A DNA stretch of 64,000 bases from Anaeromyces robustus (GCA_002104895.1 MCFG01000293.1:24353-88352), one strand, 5' to 3'. Counted from the stretch's first letter, positions 34,034 through 46,536 are shown. Notes: generated from the sequence alone by a model not told the origin. Numbers and translations: made by a program.

Positions 34034-35332
34034 TTAAAAAAGCATATATAAAGTGTAAACAAGTAATGCGGTAATAACATAAAAGTTTGAAGTATTAATC
34101 ATAGCTCCACTTAATTGTAAATTATTTTGAAGAGTATTATTACCATGAAGAGTATTATTAGTATTTTGAAGAGTATTATTACCTTGAAGGATAGAAGTTG
34201 GAGTAGTTACATTAGTAGCTGGGTTACCAGTAACAGTTCCATTAACACCATTAACACCATTAACATCATTAGCTCCAGTAACAGCTCCAGCAGGAGTTCC
34301 ATTAGCACCATTAGTTTCATTAGTACCATTAGCTCCAGCAGCAGTACCATTAGTACCATTAGTACCATTAGCACCAGCAGGAGTTCCATTAGTTCCATTA
34401 GTACCATTAGCTCCAGTACCATTAGTACCATTAGTACCATTAGTACCTACTTTAGAACCTGATTTATTACCATTACTATTACCATTACCATTACTATTAC
34501 CAGTCTTAGAACCAGAACCAGAACCAGAACCAGTCTTAGAACCAGTTTTAGAACCAGTCTTTGAACCAGTCTTTGAACCAGTCTTTGAACCAGTCTTTGA
34601 ACCAGTCTTTGAACCAGTCTTTGAACCAGAAATAGCACCAGTACTATTAGAATCACCAAGACATTCAGCAACGGTTACAAATTTATAACCTTTAGGTTTA
34701 TTTTTAATAACCCAAGGAACAAGTTCTTCCACAGTATGTTTATAAGTTTCATGCATTAAAATTAAATAATTAGATTTTTTTTCACCCCATCTATTTTTAA
34801 GGAAATTTTTAGCCATAGAAACTCTTTTACTTGGAGTAGTATTTTCAATATCCCAATCATTAGTATCGGTATCCCATTGAATTACTTTATAACCTAATTC
34901 TTCAAAACTACTAGCACATTTTTGATCACAATCCCCTTTTGGAGCACGGAAATATTTTGGACGTTTACCAGTAATACTTTCAATAAGATTATCTAATTTA
35001 GTCATAGATTCTTTAATACCAGCTTTAGTTGAAGGAATACTATGATTCCAAGTATGAGAAGCAATTTGATGACCATCTTCTGCCATTCTTTTAATAATTT
35101 TTCTACCTCTTTTATGATTCGTTAAATCTCCCCAATAATTATCACCATTAATAAAGAAAGTAGCATGAATACCAGCTTTCTTTAAAGTATCCAGTAATTC
35201 TTCAGAATATTGATAAGGTCCATCATCAAAAGTTAAAGCAATAGTATTTGGTTTAGTACAACTTTCAATTCTAGTAGCTTTAACAGCCATAATAGCAGCA
35301 AGACCAAATGAAATAATATTTGTAAAACGCAT
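34034..35332 (-). CDS. CE4 polysaccharide (chitin) deacetylase, copy a, with GSKT and NGT repeat stalk
   Basis: 432 residues, intronless. Hydrolyses N- or O-acetyl groups of a polysaccharide, most likely chitin at the cell surface. Secretion signal about 1-19. NodB domain (about 29-225): TFDDGP with base Asp36 and metal ligand Asp37, SHTWNH with metal ligands His93 and His97, RAPKGD (129-134), DTDTNDW (154-160) and LMHE with His194. Copies b, c and d read LMHD, and RAPLGHC or RAPLGAC, so copy a has diverged at motifs 3 and 5. A stalk follows: about eight GSKT units (from about 235), Gly/Ser/Asn repeats, then about a dozen NGT triplets, each an N-glycosylation sequon. The C-terminus (about 410-432) is hydrophobic after small residues, fitting a GPI anchor. 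The N-terminus MRFTNIISFGLAA aligns with the spliced exon 1 of copies b and d. Confidence 0.93.
   Translation of the reverse strand: MRFTNIISFGLAAIMAVKATRIESCTKPNTIALTFDDGPYQYSEELLDTLKKAGIHATFFINGDNYWGDLTNHKRGRKIIKRMAEDGHQIASHTWNHSIPSTKAGIKESMTKLDNLIESITGKRPKYFRAPKGDCDQKCASSFEELGYKVIQWDTDTNDWDIENTTPSKRVSMAKNFLKNRWGEKKSNYLILMHETYKHTVEELVPWVIKNKPKGYKFVTVAECLGDSNSTGAISGSKTGSKTGSKTGSKTGSKTGSKTGSKTGSKTGSGSGSGSKTGNSNGNGNSNGNKSGSKVGTNGTNGTNGTGANGTNGTNGTPAGANGTNGTNGTAAGANGTNETNGANGTPAGAVTGANDVNGVNGVNGTVTGNPATNVTTPTSILQGNNTLQNTNNTLHGNNTLQNNLQLSGAMINTSNFYVITALLVYTLYMLF
34540..34630. repeat. Coding 12-bp minisatellite (GSKT units)
   Basis: Near-perfect tandem copies of TCTTTGAACCAG on the plus strand encode Gly-Ser-Lys-Thr units in CE4-a. 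Copy number is likely to vary between strains. It expands a Ser/Thr-rich, probably O-glycosylated stalk. Confidence 0.9.
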
Positions 35333-36113
35333 TTTTAATATTATTAATTTTTTTATTTATAATTTTATAATTTATACTTTATATATATATATGTTAAAAT
35401 TTATATTTATATTTATATTTTATATTTATATTTATATTTGTATTTTTATATTTATATCTATATCTATAAATTTATGTTTCTTTTTTCTATATTTATTATA
35501 AACAAATTTTTATAAATTATTATTAATTATTTAATAATAAAATATTTTTATTATTATATTATTATTTTTTTTTATAAGTTTTTTTTATACGTTTTTTATT
35601 TATTTATTTATTTTTATAATGAATTTTTTTTTGTTTTTAATTTATTTCAAAGAATTAAAAAAACCTTTTGGGAAATTTTAAAATCTTTTTATAGGAATTT
35701 TGAATTTTTTCAACGAAGGTTTCTAAAATTCTTAAAACATCACACACACACTGAAAAAAAAAATTTTTATTTAATAATTAAAAAAATTAAAAAAATTTCA
35801 TTATTTAATAAACTTTTTTTTTTTTCTTTTTTTTCTTTTTTTTTTTAATTTTTATTATTTTTACCCAAAAACTTTTTTTAATAATAAATTAATAATAAAT
35901 AAATAAATAATAATAATAATAAAATTTATTTATTTATTCAATTTTATTCACTTATTTATTTATTTACTTTTATATTTTATATTTATTAAATTTATTTATT
36001 TATATTTATTTATTTATTTAATTGATTTATTTATTTATTTAATTGATTTAAAAATATTTTAATATTTTAATATTTTAATATTTTAATATTTTAATATTTT
36101 AATATTTTAATAT

Positions 36114-36170
<57 letters not shown>

Positions 36171-37202
36171 TTTATTTTTTTATTTTTTACTTTTTTCATT
36201 TATGCCATAATTAATGAATTCATTAATTAATTGTTTATAATGAAAATAAAAATGAATGAATGAATGAATAAATGAAAAAAAAATTTTTTTAAAGTTGCAA
36301 ATCGTAAATCAAAAAATTTTAAATTAAAAAAAAAAAAAATTCCTTTTTTTTTTTAACTTTTCCTTTTTTTGTTTGGTTTTTTCGCTTTTGTTATTTTACT
36401 TAACTTAATTTTAAATCAAAAAATAAAAAAAAATTAAAAAAAATAAAAATAAAAATAAAAAACTTTTTACTTTTGGAAATTTCTAAAAAAACTAAAATTA
36501 AAATCAAAATTAAAATCAAAAAAGTCAAAAATCAAAAATTTTTTATTTATTTTTCTTTTTTTTTTTTCTTGTTCAAATGAATAATTATTTATTTTATTTT
36601 ATTTTATTTTATATATATATTTACTTTGTTAAAAAAAAAAAAAGGTAAAAAGATTTTAATTAGAAAATTTTTTTTCTTTTTTTGTTTTTTTACTTTTAAG
36701 GTAAAACAAAAACAAAAATAAAAATTAAAAATTTGAAAATTGAAACCAAAAAACTAAAAATCCTAAAACAAAAAAAATTTTTTTTATTATTTTGTTTATT
36801 TATTGTTTATTTTTATTATTAATTATTATTAATTATTTTTTATTTTATTTTTGTGACCTACCGTTAATCGAAATTCGATTGTTGAATTTTCCATTTCACC
36901 CTAAAAAACTAAAAAAAAACAATAATAAATGAATATATAACTATAATATAAATAAAATAATTAATTAATATAAATGTATAAATAAAAATATAAATAAATT
37001 TTAAAAGATAAAAAAATGTTTATAAATAAATAATATAATAAATTTAATTTATATTAAAATTAAATTAATTTTTTTATTAATAAAGTTAACAAATTATATT
37101 TAATTTTTATTAAATGAATAAATAAATAAAAAATAAATAATTAAATATTAAAAAATTTGAATAAATAAATAAATGAATAAATAAATAAATAAATAAATGA
37201 TT
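35333..37202. other. Upstream region of CE4-a, A/T-rich
   Basis: Holds the CE4-a promoter region (minus strand), a (TTTTAATA)n array and TTTA runs. No open frame of normal composition. Confidence 0.5.
36050..36166. repeat. (TTTTAATA)n octamer array followed by (TTTA)n
   Basis: About eight perfect copies of an 8-base unit at 36050-36114, running straight into a TTTA microsatellite to about 36166. Confidence 0.9.
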
Positions 37203-37211
37203 ATTCATTAG

Positions 37212-37247
<36 letters not shown>

Positions 37248-37343
37248 GCACACAATTTGTACGTCAACTTTATTGAATTTAAATATTAAAATACATGAAT
37301 CATAAAAAAAACACATAATGAAAAAAAATGAATTCATTAGAAC
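37203..37343 (-). mobile_element. 5'-truncated non-LTR retroelement insertion, family A, copy 1
   Basis: A 117-base insert (37215-37331) between two perfect 12-bp direct repeats ATTCATTAGAAC (37203-37214 and 37332-37343). The insert is on the minus strand: on the plus strand a run of about 29 T (the poly(A) tail) precedes ATGGCACACAATTTGTACGT. Read on the minus strand, an AATAAA signal lies about 25 bases before the tail. The body is nearly identical to the 3' end of copy 2 (39580-40279), differing by about two bases. Target-site duplication, poly(A) tail and severe 5' truncation are hallmarks of target-primed reverse transcription. Confidence 0.9.
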
Positions 37344-37375
37344 AAAAATAAAAAAAAGGTTTTTTTCAATCCTTA

Positions 37376-37416
<41 letters not shown>

Positions 37417-38442
37417 TAAAGCATAAATGAATTAGTTTAAAAATTGAAAATTCTCTTTATAACAAAAACCATACAATAATTAATAACTAAAACAAATAAA
37501 AAAACATAGGAAAAGTTTCATAATGATTTATCTAGAAATTCCTTTTACTTTTTTTATTATATAATATTTATTTAACTATAACGATATAAATAATATAAAT
37601 AAAAAATTATATAATAATAATAATAAATTATATAAATAATAGAATTATAAATAATAGTTATTTATTCAGTTAGTTATTTATTTAATTATTATTTAATTAC
37701 TATTTATAATTATCTTTATTTTTTATTATATTTAAATAACTAAAATAAATATTAATTAAAACGTTTATTATTTATATAATTATTAACTATTAAATATTAA
37801 TTATTGATTATATAATTATATAATTATTAATTCTATAATTATCTCATAATTTATTTCTTTTATTGGGATTGTATTTTTTTTTATTATGTTTTATAATTTT
37901 TTTTATTTTTTATTTTTTTTAGTATTATTTGAATAATTTTATATAAATATAATATTATATAAATATTTGTTTTTATTTCATTTTTACTTTATTTATTTTA
38001 TTTTTATTTATTTATTATTAACTATTTAAATTGTTTTATCATAAGGTTTTTTTATATTATTTAAAAAAAAAAAGTTTTCTAATCATAGTCCATATCGGTC
38101 ATTATTTATGAAATAAAAAAAGCATTCTAATCACATCACCTCCGTTATTGTTTATTATTTCTTTTTATTTTTTTTTTCTTCTATATAAATCAATTATATA
38201 TATATTATATTTAATAAAAATATATGAAAAAATACATTTCCATATTTATACATTTCTAATATCATTATAATAATAATAATTATAATAATAATAAAATAAA
38301 TACAAATATAATTATAAATTTTTTAACCACGTTACTCTCACATTTTCAATACTTTGTGTTTTATAAATTTTTATTATATTTATATATATTTATAAATATA
38401 TTTATATATATATACATAAAAAAATATATATATATATATATA

Positions 38443-38489
38443 TAAGGGAGGTGGAGGAAGGGAAAGGAAATGGAGGGAGAGAGGAGAAA
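38443..38489 (+). other. Polypurine (GA-rich) tract
   Basis: A 47-base stretch that is almost all A and G on the plus strand (two T), starting AAGGGAGGTGGAGGAAGGGA, directly after a (TA)n tract. Its G content is far above the surroundings. It could form triplex structures or bind GA-factors; no adjacent gene supports a role. Confidence 0.6.
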
Positions 38490-38640
38490 TCATAAGAATA
38501 ATTTTTTTGATTTTTCTATAGAATTTTTTTTTTTTTTTATTATTATTATTTTTAATTAATTAATTATTTATTTATTTATTATTTATTCATTCATTCAATT
38601 TATTTATATGAAAGATCATTATTTTTTTTTTTGGTTGGTA

Positions 38641-38749
38641 CTTTTTTTTTTTTTTAATTTTAATAGTTTTTCGGTAAAATATATATTGGTTCTTTTTTTT
38701 TTTTTAATTTTAATAGTTTTTCGGTAAAATATATATTGGTTCTTTTTTT
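38641..38749. repeat. Tandem duplication, 50-bp unit, two copies
   Basis: AATTTTAATAGTTTTTCGGT begins at 38656 and again at 38706, each followed by AAAATATATATTGGTTC and a T run. The copies are identical over the non-homopolymer part. Confidence 0.9.
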
Positions 38750-39566
38750 TTTTTTATTTTATTTATTTATTTATTTTTAATTGAAAATATTTCTTTATTG
38801 TAATAATAAGAATATTAAATATCTAATTATTTTTCTTTTATTATTATTATTAAGAATAAAAGAAAAATAACTTTTTTTTATTATAATTTATATAAATTTA
38901 TCTATCAATGATTTTTAATACTTTTTCTTTCCTTCCTTTTTTTTTATTTCACTCTTAATTTTTTTATTTATTTATTAATTTATTCTTTTTTTTTTTTTTA
39001 ACTTTTAATTTTATTTTAAATTATATAAATTCAAACTAACTTGAAAATAAAAATAAAAATAAAATAATGGTAAGTACATCTATATGGACTAGAGACTGTT
39101 GTAAATCATAAAAAAATTTATTATTTATTAGTATGTATAGGAATCATTTGACTTGACTTCCATAAAAAACATATATTTTTATAAAACTTTTTATAAAAAT
39201 TAAAATTTTTTTATTTAAAATAAAAAAGTATATAAAGTATAAAACTGTGTAACTTTTTATATAATATATAATATATAATATATCATGGGTATTTAAAATA
39301 GAATATAAATGATATAAAAACATAAAAAAAAAAAAATAAAAAAAATATGTTACATACATATTTTTTGTTTTGTTATGTTTTGTTTTGGTTTGTTTTTATT
39401 TATTTTTATATTTTTATTATTATTATTATTTTAATTATTATCAATTTATATGTTTTTTTTTTTTTTTATTTAGTTAAAATACATACTTTTTATTAAATAT
39501 AAAATACTTTTTTTTAATATGAATAAACTATATTTAAATATAAAAAAATTTTTTTTTCTTGCTTGT

Positions 39567-39577
39567 ATAATAATACA

Positions 39578-39611
<34 letters not shown>

Positions 39612-40292
39612 GCACACAATTTGTACGTCACTTTTATTGAATTTAAATATTAAAATACATGAATCATAAAAAAAACACATAATGAAAAAAAAAAAAAAAA
39701 TGAAAATGATACAAAAAAAAATAAAAAAACCACTAAAATATTATAGATAATAATAAATAATACTAGTGGGGAAAAAAAAAAAAGTAGTATAATAATATTT
39801 AAAAACAATAAATATAAATCCATACAAGCCCTTAATTCTAAAATATAGAATTAAAATAAAATTGATCTATCCTATTTCCCTACTTGGGTCAGAACTAGAA
39901 TCGGCATTTGCCCTACTAGGCTTGTCCTACTGTGTTATCAGTATTGACGTTCCTTGGAGAGGTTGGTTTTAAATTTATTGAACAATATATGAATATTATG
40001 TTGTCTTTTACAGACAACAGGCATATGATATTATTCAATAGAGCCGGAGATCGCAACAAGAATGGGAATTTTGAATATGTATCAGATTTAGTCTGACACT
40101 TAAACAAACATTCCCATTCCTTTTTGTATGGACTATTGTTAATTCTATCACTTAAAACCATATTCTCTTCCACCAATTAAAAAAATATAAATTCGATAAC
40201 CTATTTAACTATTTTTCTATTACCTAATATATCTATATTACTTTTACTATTAATCCTAATATTATTACTACTTTTATAAATAATAATACAAG
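39567..40292 (-). mobile_element. 5'-truncated non-LTR (LINE-like) retrotransposon, family A, copy 2
   Basis: A 700-base insert (39580-40279) between perfect 13-bp direct repeats ATAATAATACAAG (39567-39579 and 40280-40292). On the plus strand it begins with a T run of about 30 (poly(A) tail on the minus strand), then the family A 3' end shared with 37215-37331 and 63500-63630. The inner part encodes a fragment similar to the C-terminus of the element at 54331-56284, with a frameshift. It is the longest family A copy here and ties the short copies to a LINE-type element. Confidence 0.92.
39916..40195 (-). pseudogene. Retrotransposon ORF fragment (C-terminus), frameshifted
   Basis: The minus-strand frame 39916-40176 encodes KKEWECLFKCQ, then FPFLLRSPALL, and ends VNTDNTVGQA. 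This parallels GKEEWNSLCKAQ, VPLLVRTSALL and VEADNSVGQD at the C-terminus of the element ORF at 54536-56281. Just upstream, another frame reads YIFLIGGRE, matching YYFLLGGRV there, so one frameshift separates the parts. The ATG at its start is not a genuine start codon. Confidence 0.8.
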
Positions 40293-41447
40293 AGAAAAAA
40301 ATAAAATAAAAAATAATATAAAATAAAAATATAATAATATTATATTACCTCTTTTTTTTTTTTATAAAATAAAAACTTATTATTTATTTATTTATTTATT
40401 TATATATTTATTTATTTATTTATTATAATTATTTACTTTTTTATTATTTACTTATTTATTTATTTTAATTATTTATTTATTTTAATTATTTTTTATAATA
40501 ATTTTTATAAAGTTTTTATATTAAAATTTTTTATTTATAATTTTATATTATAATATTTATAATATTTTAATATTTGAATATTTTAATATTTTAATATTTA
40601 TAAAAAATATAAAAAAAAAATTTTTTTTTATTTTATTTTATATAATATATATAAATATAATATTAAAAAAAAAAAATAAAAAAAAAGAAAGAAAGAAAAA
40701 AAAAAGAAAATTTATTGAAAATTTTTCTATGAATTTTTTAAAATAAAAAAAAAAAGATTTTTAATATACAGGATTTAAAAGGAATCAAATCAATTTTTTT
40801 TTTTTTTCAACTTTTAATAATTGAATTGAATTTGAATTCTATTTTATTAATTAATTAATCAATGACTCTATTGATCTTTTTTTTTTTTTTTTTTTTTTTT
40901 TTTTCTTTTATTTTTTTTTTTCTTTTTTCTTATTTTTTTTAATTTTAATGATAAAAAAGTAATAAAATATAAAAATATATATAATTAATTATTTTATTTA
41001 TTTATATATATCTTTATTATTTAATTAATTTATACTTTTTTTTTTTTTATTATTATTTTATTTTATTTTATTTTATTTTGTTGATTAATCGTATATAATA
41101 TTTTTTGTTTTGTTTTGTTTTGTTATTATATTAAATATATAGATTATAATATATGTTATTTTTTTTTATTATTATTTTATTTTATTTTATTATTATTTTA
41201 TTTTATTTTATTTTATTTTATTTTACTATTATTACTATTAATACTATTATTATATTTATTTTTTAATTTTAATCTAAAAAAAAAATTTTTTTTTTTTTTA
41301 GTAAATTGTAATATATATAATAAAAAAAATAAATTTTTTTTTATAAAAAATTTAAATTCTATATTACGTTTCATTTTTTTTTTATTTGTTATTTTTATTT
41401 TTAGTTTTTAGTTTTTAATTAATTTATTTATACTAGCTTTATATAAT
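40293..41447. other. Intergenic, A/T-rich
   Basis: TTTA, (TTTTA)n and (TATTTTAA)n-like microsatellites, with a T run at 40876-40904. The open frame at 41115-41411 is repeat-derived. No gene is seen. Confidence 0.5.
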
Positions 41448-43112
41448 TTAAAGAAGCATGTATAAAGTAGAAACTAATAAAGTGGCAATAACAGCAAAGT
41501 TAGAAGAAATGTTCATAGCACCACTAGTGTTAGCTTGAAGTTGGTTTGAGGTATTATTGGCGGCAGGAATTGGAGTTTGACTAGTTAATGGAACTTGAGT
41601 AGTGACAGTGGTATTAGTAACAGTGGTATTAGTAGCATTAGCATCAGTAAGAGTAGTATTACCTTCCTTCATAGCTAATTTACCAGATTGAGAATAATCG
41701 CCAAGACATTCAGCAACAGTAACATACTTATAACCTTCTGGTTTATTCTTAATAATCCATGGAACAATTTCATGAACAGTATGTTCTTGAACATCATGCA
41801 TTAAAACTAAATAATTCTTCTTCTTCTTAGACCATTCTTCCTTAAGGAATTTCTTAACAAGAGCAACTCTTTCCTTCTTTGATTCTGGAGTAACCTTACG
41901 GTTAGCATCCTTTTTAACATCCCAATCATTAGTATCAGTATCCCATTGAATAACCTTGTAACCCCAAGTGTTTTCAAGGAAATCAATACAATCAGAACCA
42001 CAGTGACCTAATGGAGCACGGAAGTATTTTGGACGAGAACCAGTACATTCTTCAATTAAATCATCAATCTTTTTAAGAGATTGCTTAAGAAGTTCTCTAT
42101 CTTCTGGAATTTCATGTTTCCAAGTGTGAGAAGCAATTAAATGACCTTCATCATGAGCTCTGGTAATAATAGCTTTCTTTTTTGAATCCTTAGCTAAATC
42201 TTTCCAATAGTTTTCACCATTAATAAAGAAAGTAGCATGAATACCTGCATCCTTTAATTGATCAAGTAATTCAGTAGTGTATTGCCATGGTCCATCATCA
42301 AAAGTTAAAGCCATAGTATTCTTTTCAGTACAGCTGTAAATTCTGCTAGCATTAGCTGACATAACTATTTATTAGAAAAAAAATTATTACATTAAATTAA
42401 AATATATATATATAGAATAAAAGATGTTTAACGTTAATATAATATATTATCAATTAATAATTATCAATATTTATAAAAAAAAATTATTTTAAATATAAAG
42501 TAATAATAATTATCAATATTATCAATATTATCAATATTATAAAAAATTAATAAATATCATATTATTAATATTACCAATATTATCAATATTATCAATATTA
42601 TAAATATTATCAATATTTATAAAATTATTTTAATATATAAATATTAATAAATATCATATTATCCATATTTATAAAATTATTAAATTATTATTATTTTTAT
42701 TTTTATTAAAATGAAATTATTTTTTTCCAATAGTAATTTGAAATTATTATTTATCCATTTAAAATATTTAGTTTTTATTTTTTTTCTTAATATAAAATTT
42801 CATTTTAATATTTAATAATTATTTTTTTTTAAAAAATAAAAAAAAAATTAAACCAATATTAATTATTTATTAATTATTTATTAATTATTTAATATATTAT
42901 ATTATATTCTAAATTTAGAAAAATGTCAAACATTTTAACATTCTCAATTGTATTATTTTATAAAAAATTTTTTTTTTTCTATTTAATATTCTATTAATAT
43001 ACATTATAAACTACAAATGGTTTTAAATATTATTTTTAGTATTAATATTAATAATATTTGATTGAAATTTACCAGCAGCAAAACCTAAAGTAATAACATT
43101 AACGAAACGCAT
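41448..43112 (-). CDS. CE4 polysaccharide (chitin) deacetylase, copy b (2 exons)
   Basis: Proposed as complement(41448-42364, 43073-43112): 957 nt, 318 residues. Exon 1 encodes MRFVNVITLGFAA plus one base; exon 2 begins with the last two bases of a Val codon, then MSANASRIYSC. The intron (42365-43072) has GTAAAT donor and TAG acceptor; at 708 bases it is by far the longest of the introns inferred here. Splicing restores a secretion signal missing from the open frame alone. NodB motifs: TFDDGP (Asp36, Asp37), SHTWKH (His93, His97), RAPLGHC (from Arg129), DTDTNDW, and LMHD. A short Thr/Asn-rich linker (NATNTTVTNTTVTTQ, with sequons) replaces the long stalk of copy a. The C-terminal hydrophobic tail suggests a GPI anchor. 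Likely a cell-wall chitin deacetylase; xylan deacetylation cannot be excluded. Confidence 0.9.
42505..42622. repeat. Intronic (TATCAATAT)n-type 9-bp repeats
   Basis: Inside the long intron of CE4-b, units of ATTATCAAT recur in two clusters with interruptions. They partly explain the intron's unusual length. Confidence 0.8.
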
Positions 43113-46100
43113 TTTGAATATTAATTTTTTTAAAAGAATCTTTTTTTTTTAAATTAAATAATTTTTTTTATTTCTATTTTTGTTTATACTTTTAGTTTTA
43201 TTATTTATTTTTTATTTTTTTTTTGTTTTGTTTTTTGTTTTTGTTTTTTGTTTTTGTTTTTTTTTTTTTGGTTTTTTTTAATTATTATTATAAAATAATA
43301 ATAATTTTTTTTTTTAGTTTTAGAATGCTTTGGTTTTTTTTTTTAATATATATTTCAAAGATCCTAAAAAATTTACAGGATTTTGGTTGATTTTTATAAT
43401 AAATTTTTTTTATAATTAATTAAATATTATTTAATAATTTAATAATTTTTTTTTTATTAAAATTCTCTAAAAAATCTTATGAACATTTTTTTATTTTTTA
43501 TTTAATAAAAATATTAAAAATATTAAAAATAAAAATATTGTTAAATATTAAATATTGTTAATTGACATATAAATTAAAAATTTATTTTACATTGACATTT
43601 ATTAAATTTTATTAAATATATTAAATAAATAAAATTTAAATTTATATATAAAATTAAATGTAATCATATTATATTATATTATATTATATTATTATATTAT
43701 ATTAATAATATATAAAATATGTTATACATTTTAATATAAAACATAATATTAAAGTTTAAAATGAATTTATTTATTTAAATAAATCGATTTTCTTTTTTTC
43801 CTTTTTTTTTTTATTTTATATTTTTTATATAAAAAAACTTTATTACTTATATTAAAATAAATTTTTTGTACGACAATAATAAATTAAAAAGTTGATTTAA
43901 ACTTTTTTTTTAATATCAATTATTTATTTATTTTATTATTTATTTATTCATTTATTTATATAGATTCAATGAATTTAATATGTCAAAATAGAAAAAAAAA
44001 AAGTGTTCAGCCCAAAAATTTAAAACATATATTGAATAATAACTATTATTATAAACTATAAATGAATAAAAAAAAAAGAAAAAAAGAAATTAATATAAAA
44101 ATAAAATATATTTATTAATATATAATAAATATTTATTATAGTTATTACAAAAAATAAAATTTATTAATGTATCATTACATCATAATAATAATAATAATAA
44201 TTTAAATGAATAAATAAATAATAAAATAAATAATTAATTAAGAATATTTCAATGAATAGAAAAAACTATTTATTTATTTAAATTAATAATTATTTATTCA
44301 TTGATATAAATAACAATATCTAAAAAACAAAAAAAGAAAAACTTAAAACATATCATAAAAATATAAAAAAGAAAAATGTGTTTTAATATTTTCAAATGAT
44401 TACACCTATTTAATAATAAATAATTTAATTTAATATTACATATATTAAAAATATAAATTATATATTAATTAAATAAATAAGAATAAATAAAAAAATTAGT
44501 GACATTTTATTAATACAAATTCAATAAATAAATAAATAAATAAATAAATAAATTTGATTAATTAAGATATTAATAAATAAATAAATAAATAGATAATAAA
44601 TAAATAAATAATATTCCTATACAAGTAATATCTATGAAAATAGAATTTTCCTATTAATATTTTTTTATATTTTTAACAATAAAAATAATATAGAATATAT
44701 AGAAAAAATATATATTTATTTAATAATTATGTACATTATTACTGCATGTAAAAAAAAAATAAAGAAATTTACTAAAGTAAAACTAAACTAAAGTATTATA
44801 ATAAGAATAATAATTTTTTATTTTTCTTAAATGGAAAGAATAATAAAATAAAAAAAATATAAGTATAAATAAATAAATAAAAATTAATTATAATTATTTT
44901 TTAAATCTTTAATATTATTAGTTAAAAAAAAAGTGATGATGAACCCTTATTTTTTTTTGTTGTTGTAACAACCATTATTTATTTATTATTATTTATTCAT
45001 TTATTATTATTATTATTTATTTATTTAAAATTATATATTCATTCATTAATATTCTTTATTATTATTTTTTAAATGTAAAAAAAATAAAAAATAACACCAT
45101 TTTTTTTAATTATTAATATTAATTATATTATTATTAAAAAAAAAAAAAAACTAGAACATTTTTATTTTTTGTTTGTTATACCTTCATTTTCATTTTTCAT
45201 TTGTTAAAAATCCTTAAAATATCTATAAAAGGAAATTGGTGAAAATCAAAAAAAAAAAGAAAAAATTTTCTCCATAATATTTTACAAAAAATGAGTAATT
45301 AATTAATTTATTAATAAATAAGATTTATTAATATATTATTAATTAATTAATTAAATTTAAAGTTTAAATTGTATATTTCTATATTAGAATAGTTTGTACT
45401 ACAATATAAACATATTAAAATTGATAGATAATATTTTTAACACAAATAAATAAAAGAAATAAATAAGTAAATAAATAACTATTTAAATAAATAAATATTT
45501 AATAATTATTTAAATAAATAAGTAGTAATAAATAAGTAGTAATAAATTTTTATAATAAATAGGTAATAACACTATAATAAAATAAATATATATAATATAA
45601 TAAAATAAATATATATAATATAATAAACATAATATATATTTTATTCATAAATTCAGAGATAAAAAAAATAAATTAATAAAAAAAAAAAGAAAGGTAGAGA
45701 AATAAATAATCTTTTTATTTTAACTGTTTATTTTATTTTATGATTAAAATTAGTTCATTAAAATAAAAATAAAATTTTGATTAAAAAAATAAAAGATAAA
45801 GAGAGAGTTGAAAAATTGAAAGATTTAATTATCTTTAATTCTTTTTTTTGTTTATTTTTTAATATTTTTAAAATGGTTTATTTATATTTAAATGTCAATA
45901 AAAGGTAACGGGTAACCAATATTTTTAAATAATTTTTATCTTTTATTGTATTATTTTATTATTTAATATTTATTTATTTATTTATTTATTACTTTTATTT
46001 ATTTATTTATTTCATTATTTATTTATTAAATATAATCCCTAAATCAAAATCCTACTTTAATCTAGAATTATTTATTATTTAAAAGTGGGATGATTTTTCT

Positions 46101-46536
46101 TATTGGTTTTTTTTATTTATTTATTTATTTTATTTATTTTATTTATAATTAATATTTATAATTAATAATTATAATTAATTGATTATAAATTATTATTCAT
46201 TAATATTGCGAATTAGCTAAAAATGTTTAGTTTTACTTTAAAAAAAAAATAAAAAACAATTTTATAATAATAATAATAATAAATTTGATTATCATTCCAT
46301 ACTAATAAAAAAGAATTGAAAGAAAGAGAAAATAAAAAACAGAAAAATAGAATTACGTAAAGAGTAAAAAATAAAAATAAAAATAAAAATAAAATTTGAT
46401 GACAAAATTGATTTTCTTTTTTTCTTTTTTTCTTTTTTTCTTTTTTTCTTTTTCTTATAATTTAATAAATAATTTTAAATTTAATTATAATTAATTATTA
46501 TTAATTAAAATATTAAAATATTAATTTTATTTAATA

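Larger units (their letters stand above)
37344..39566. other. Intergenic, A/T-rich
   Basis: No gene. Contains (ATT)n near 37380-37418, a (TA)n run leading into a polypurine stretch (38443-38489), and a 50-bp tandem duplication (38641-38749). The open frame at 39144-39359 is Phe/Tyr/Ile-rich low complexity. Confidence 0.5.

Noticed and set aside
34127-34671. Ser-Thr-Ile (plus) and Leu-Val/Met (minus) open frames inside CE4-a
   Set aside because: They come from the NGT and GSKT coding repeats read in other frames.
37110-37337. Minus-strand open frame with a poly-Lys stretch
   Set aside because: It reads through the poly(A) tail and 3' end of a retroelement insertion; not a gene.
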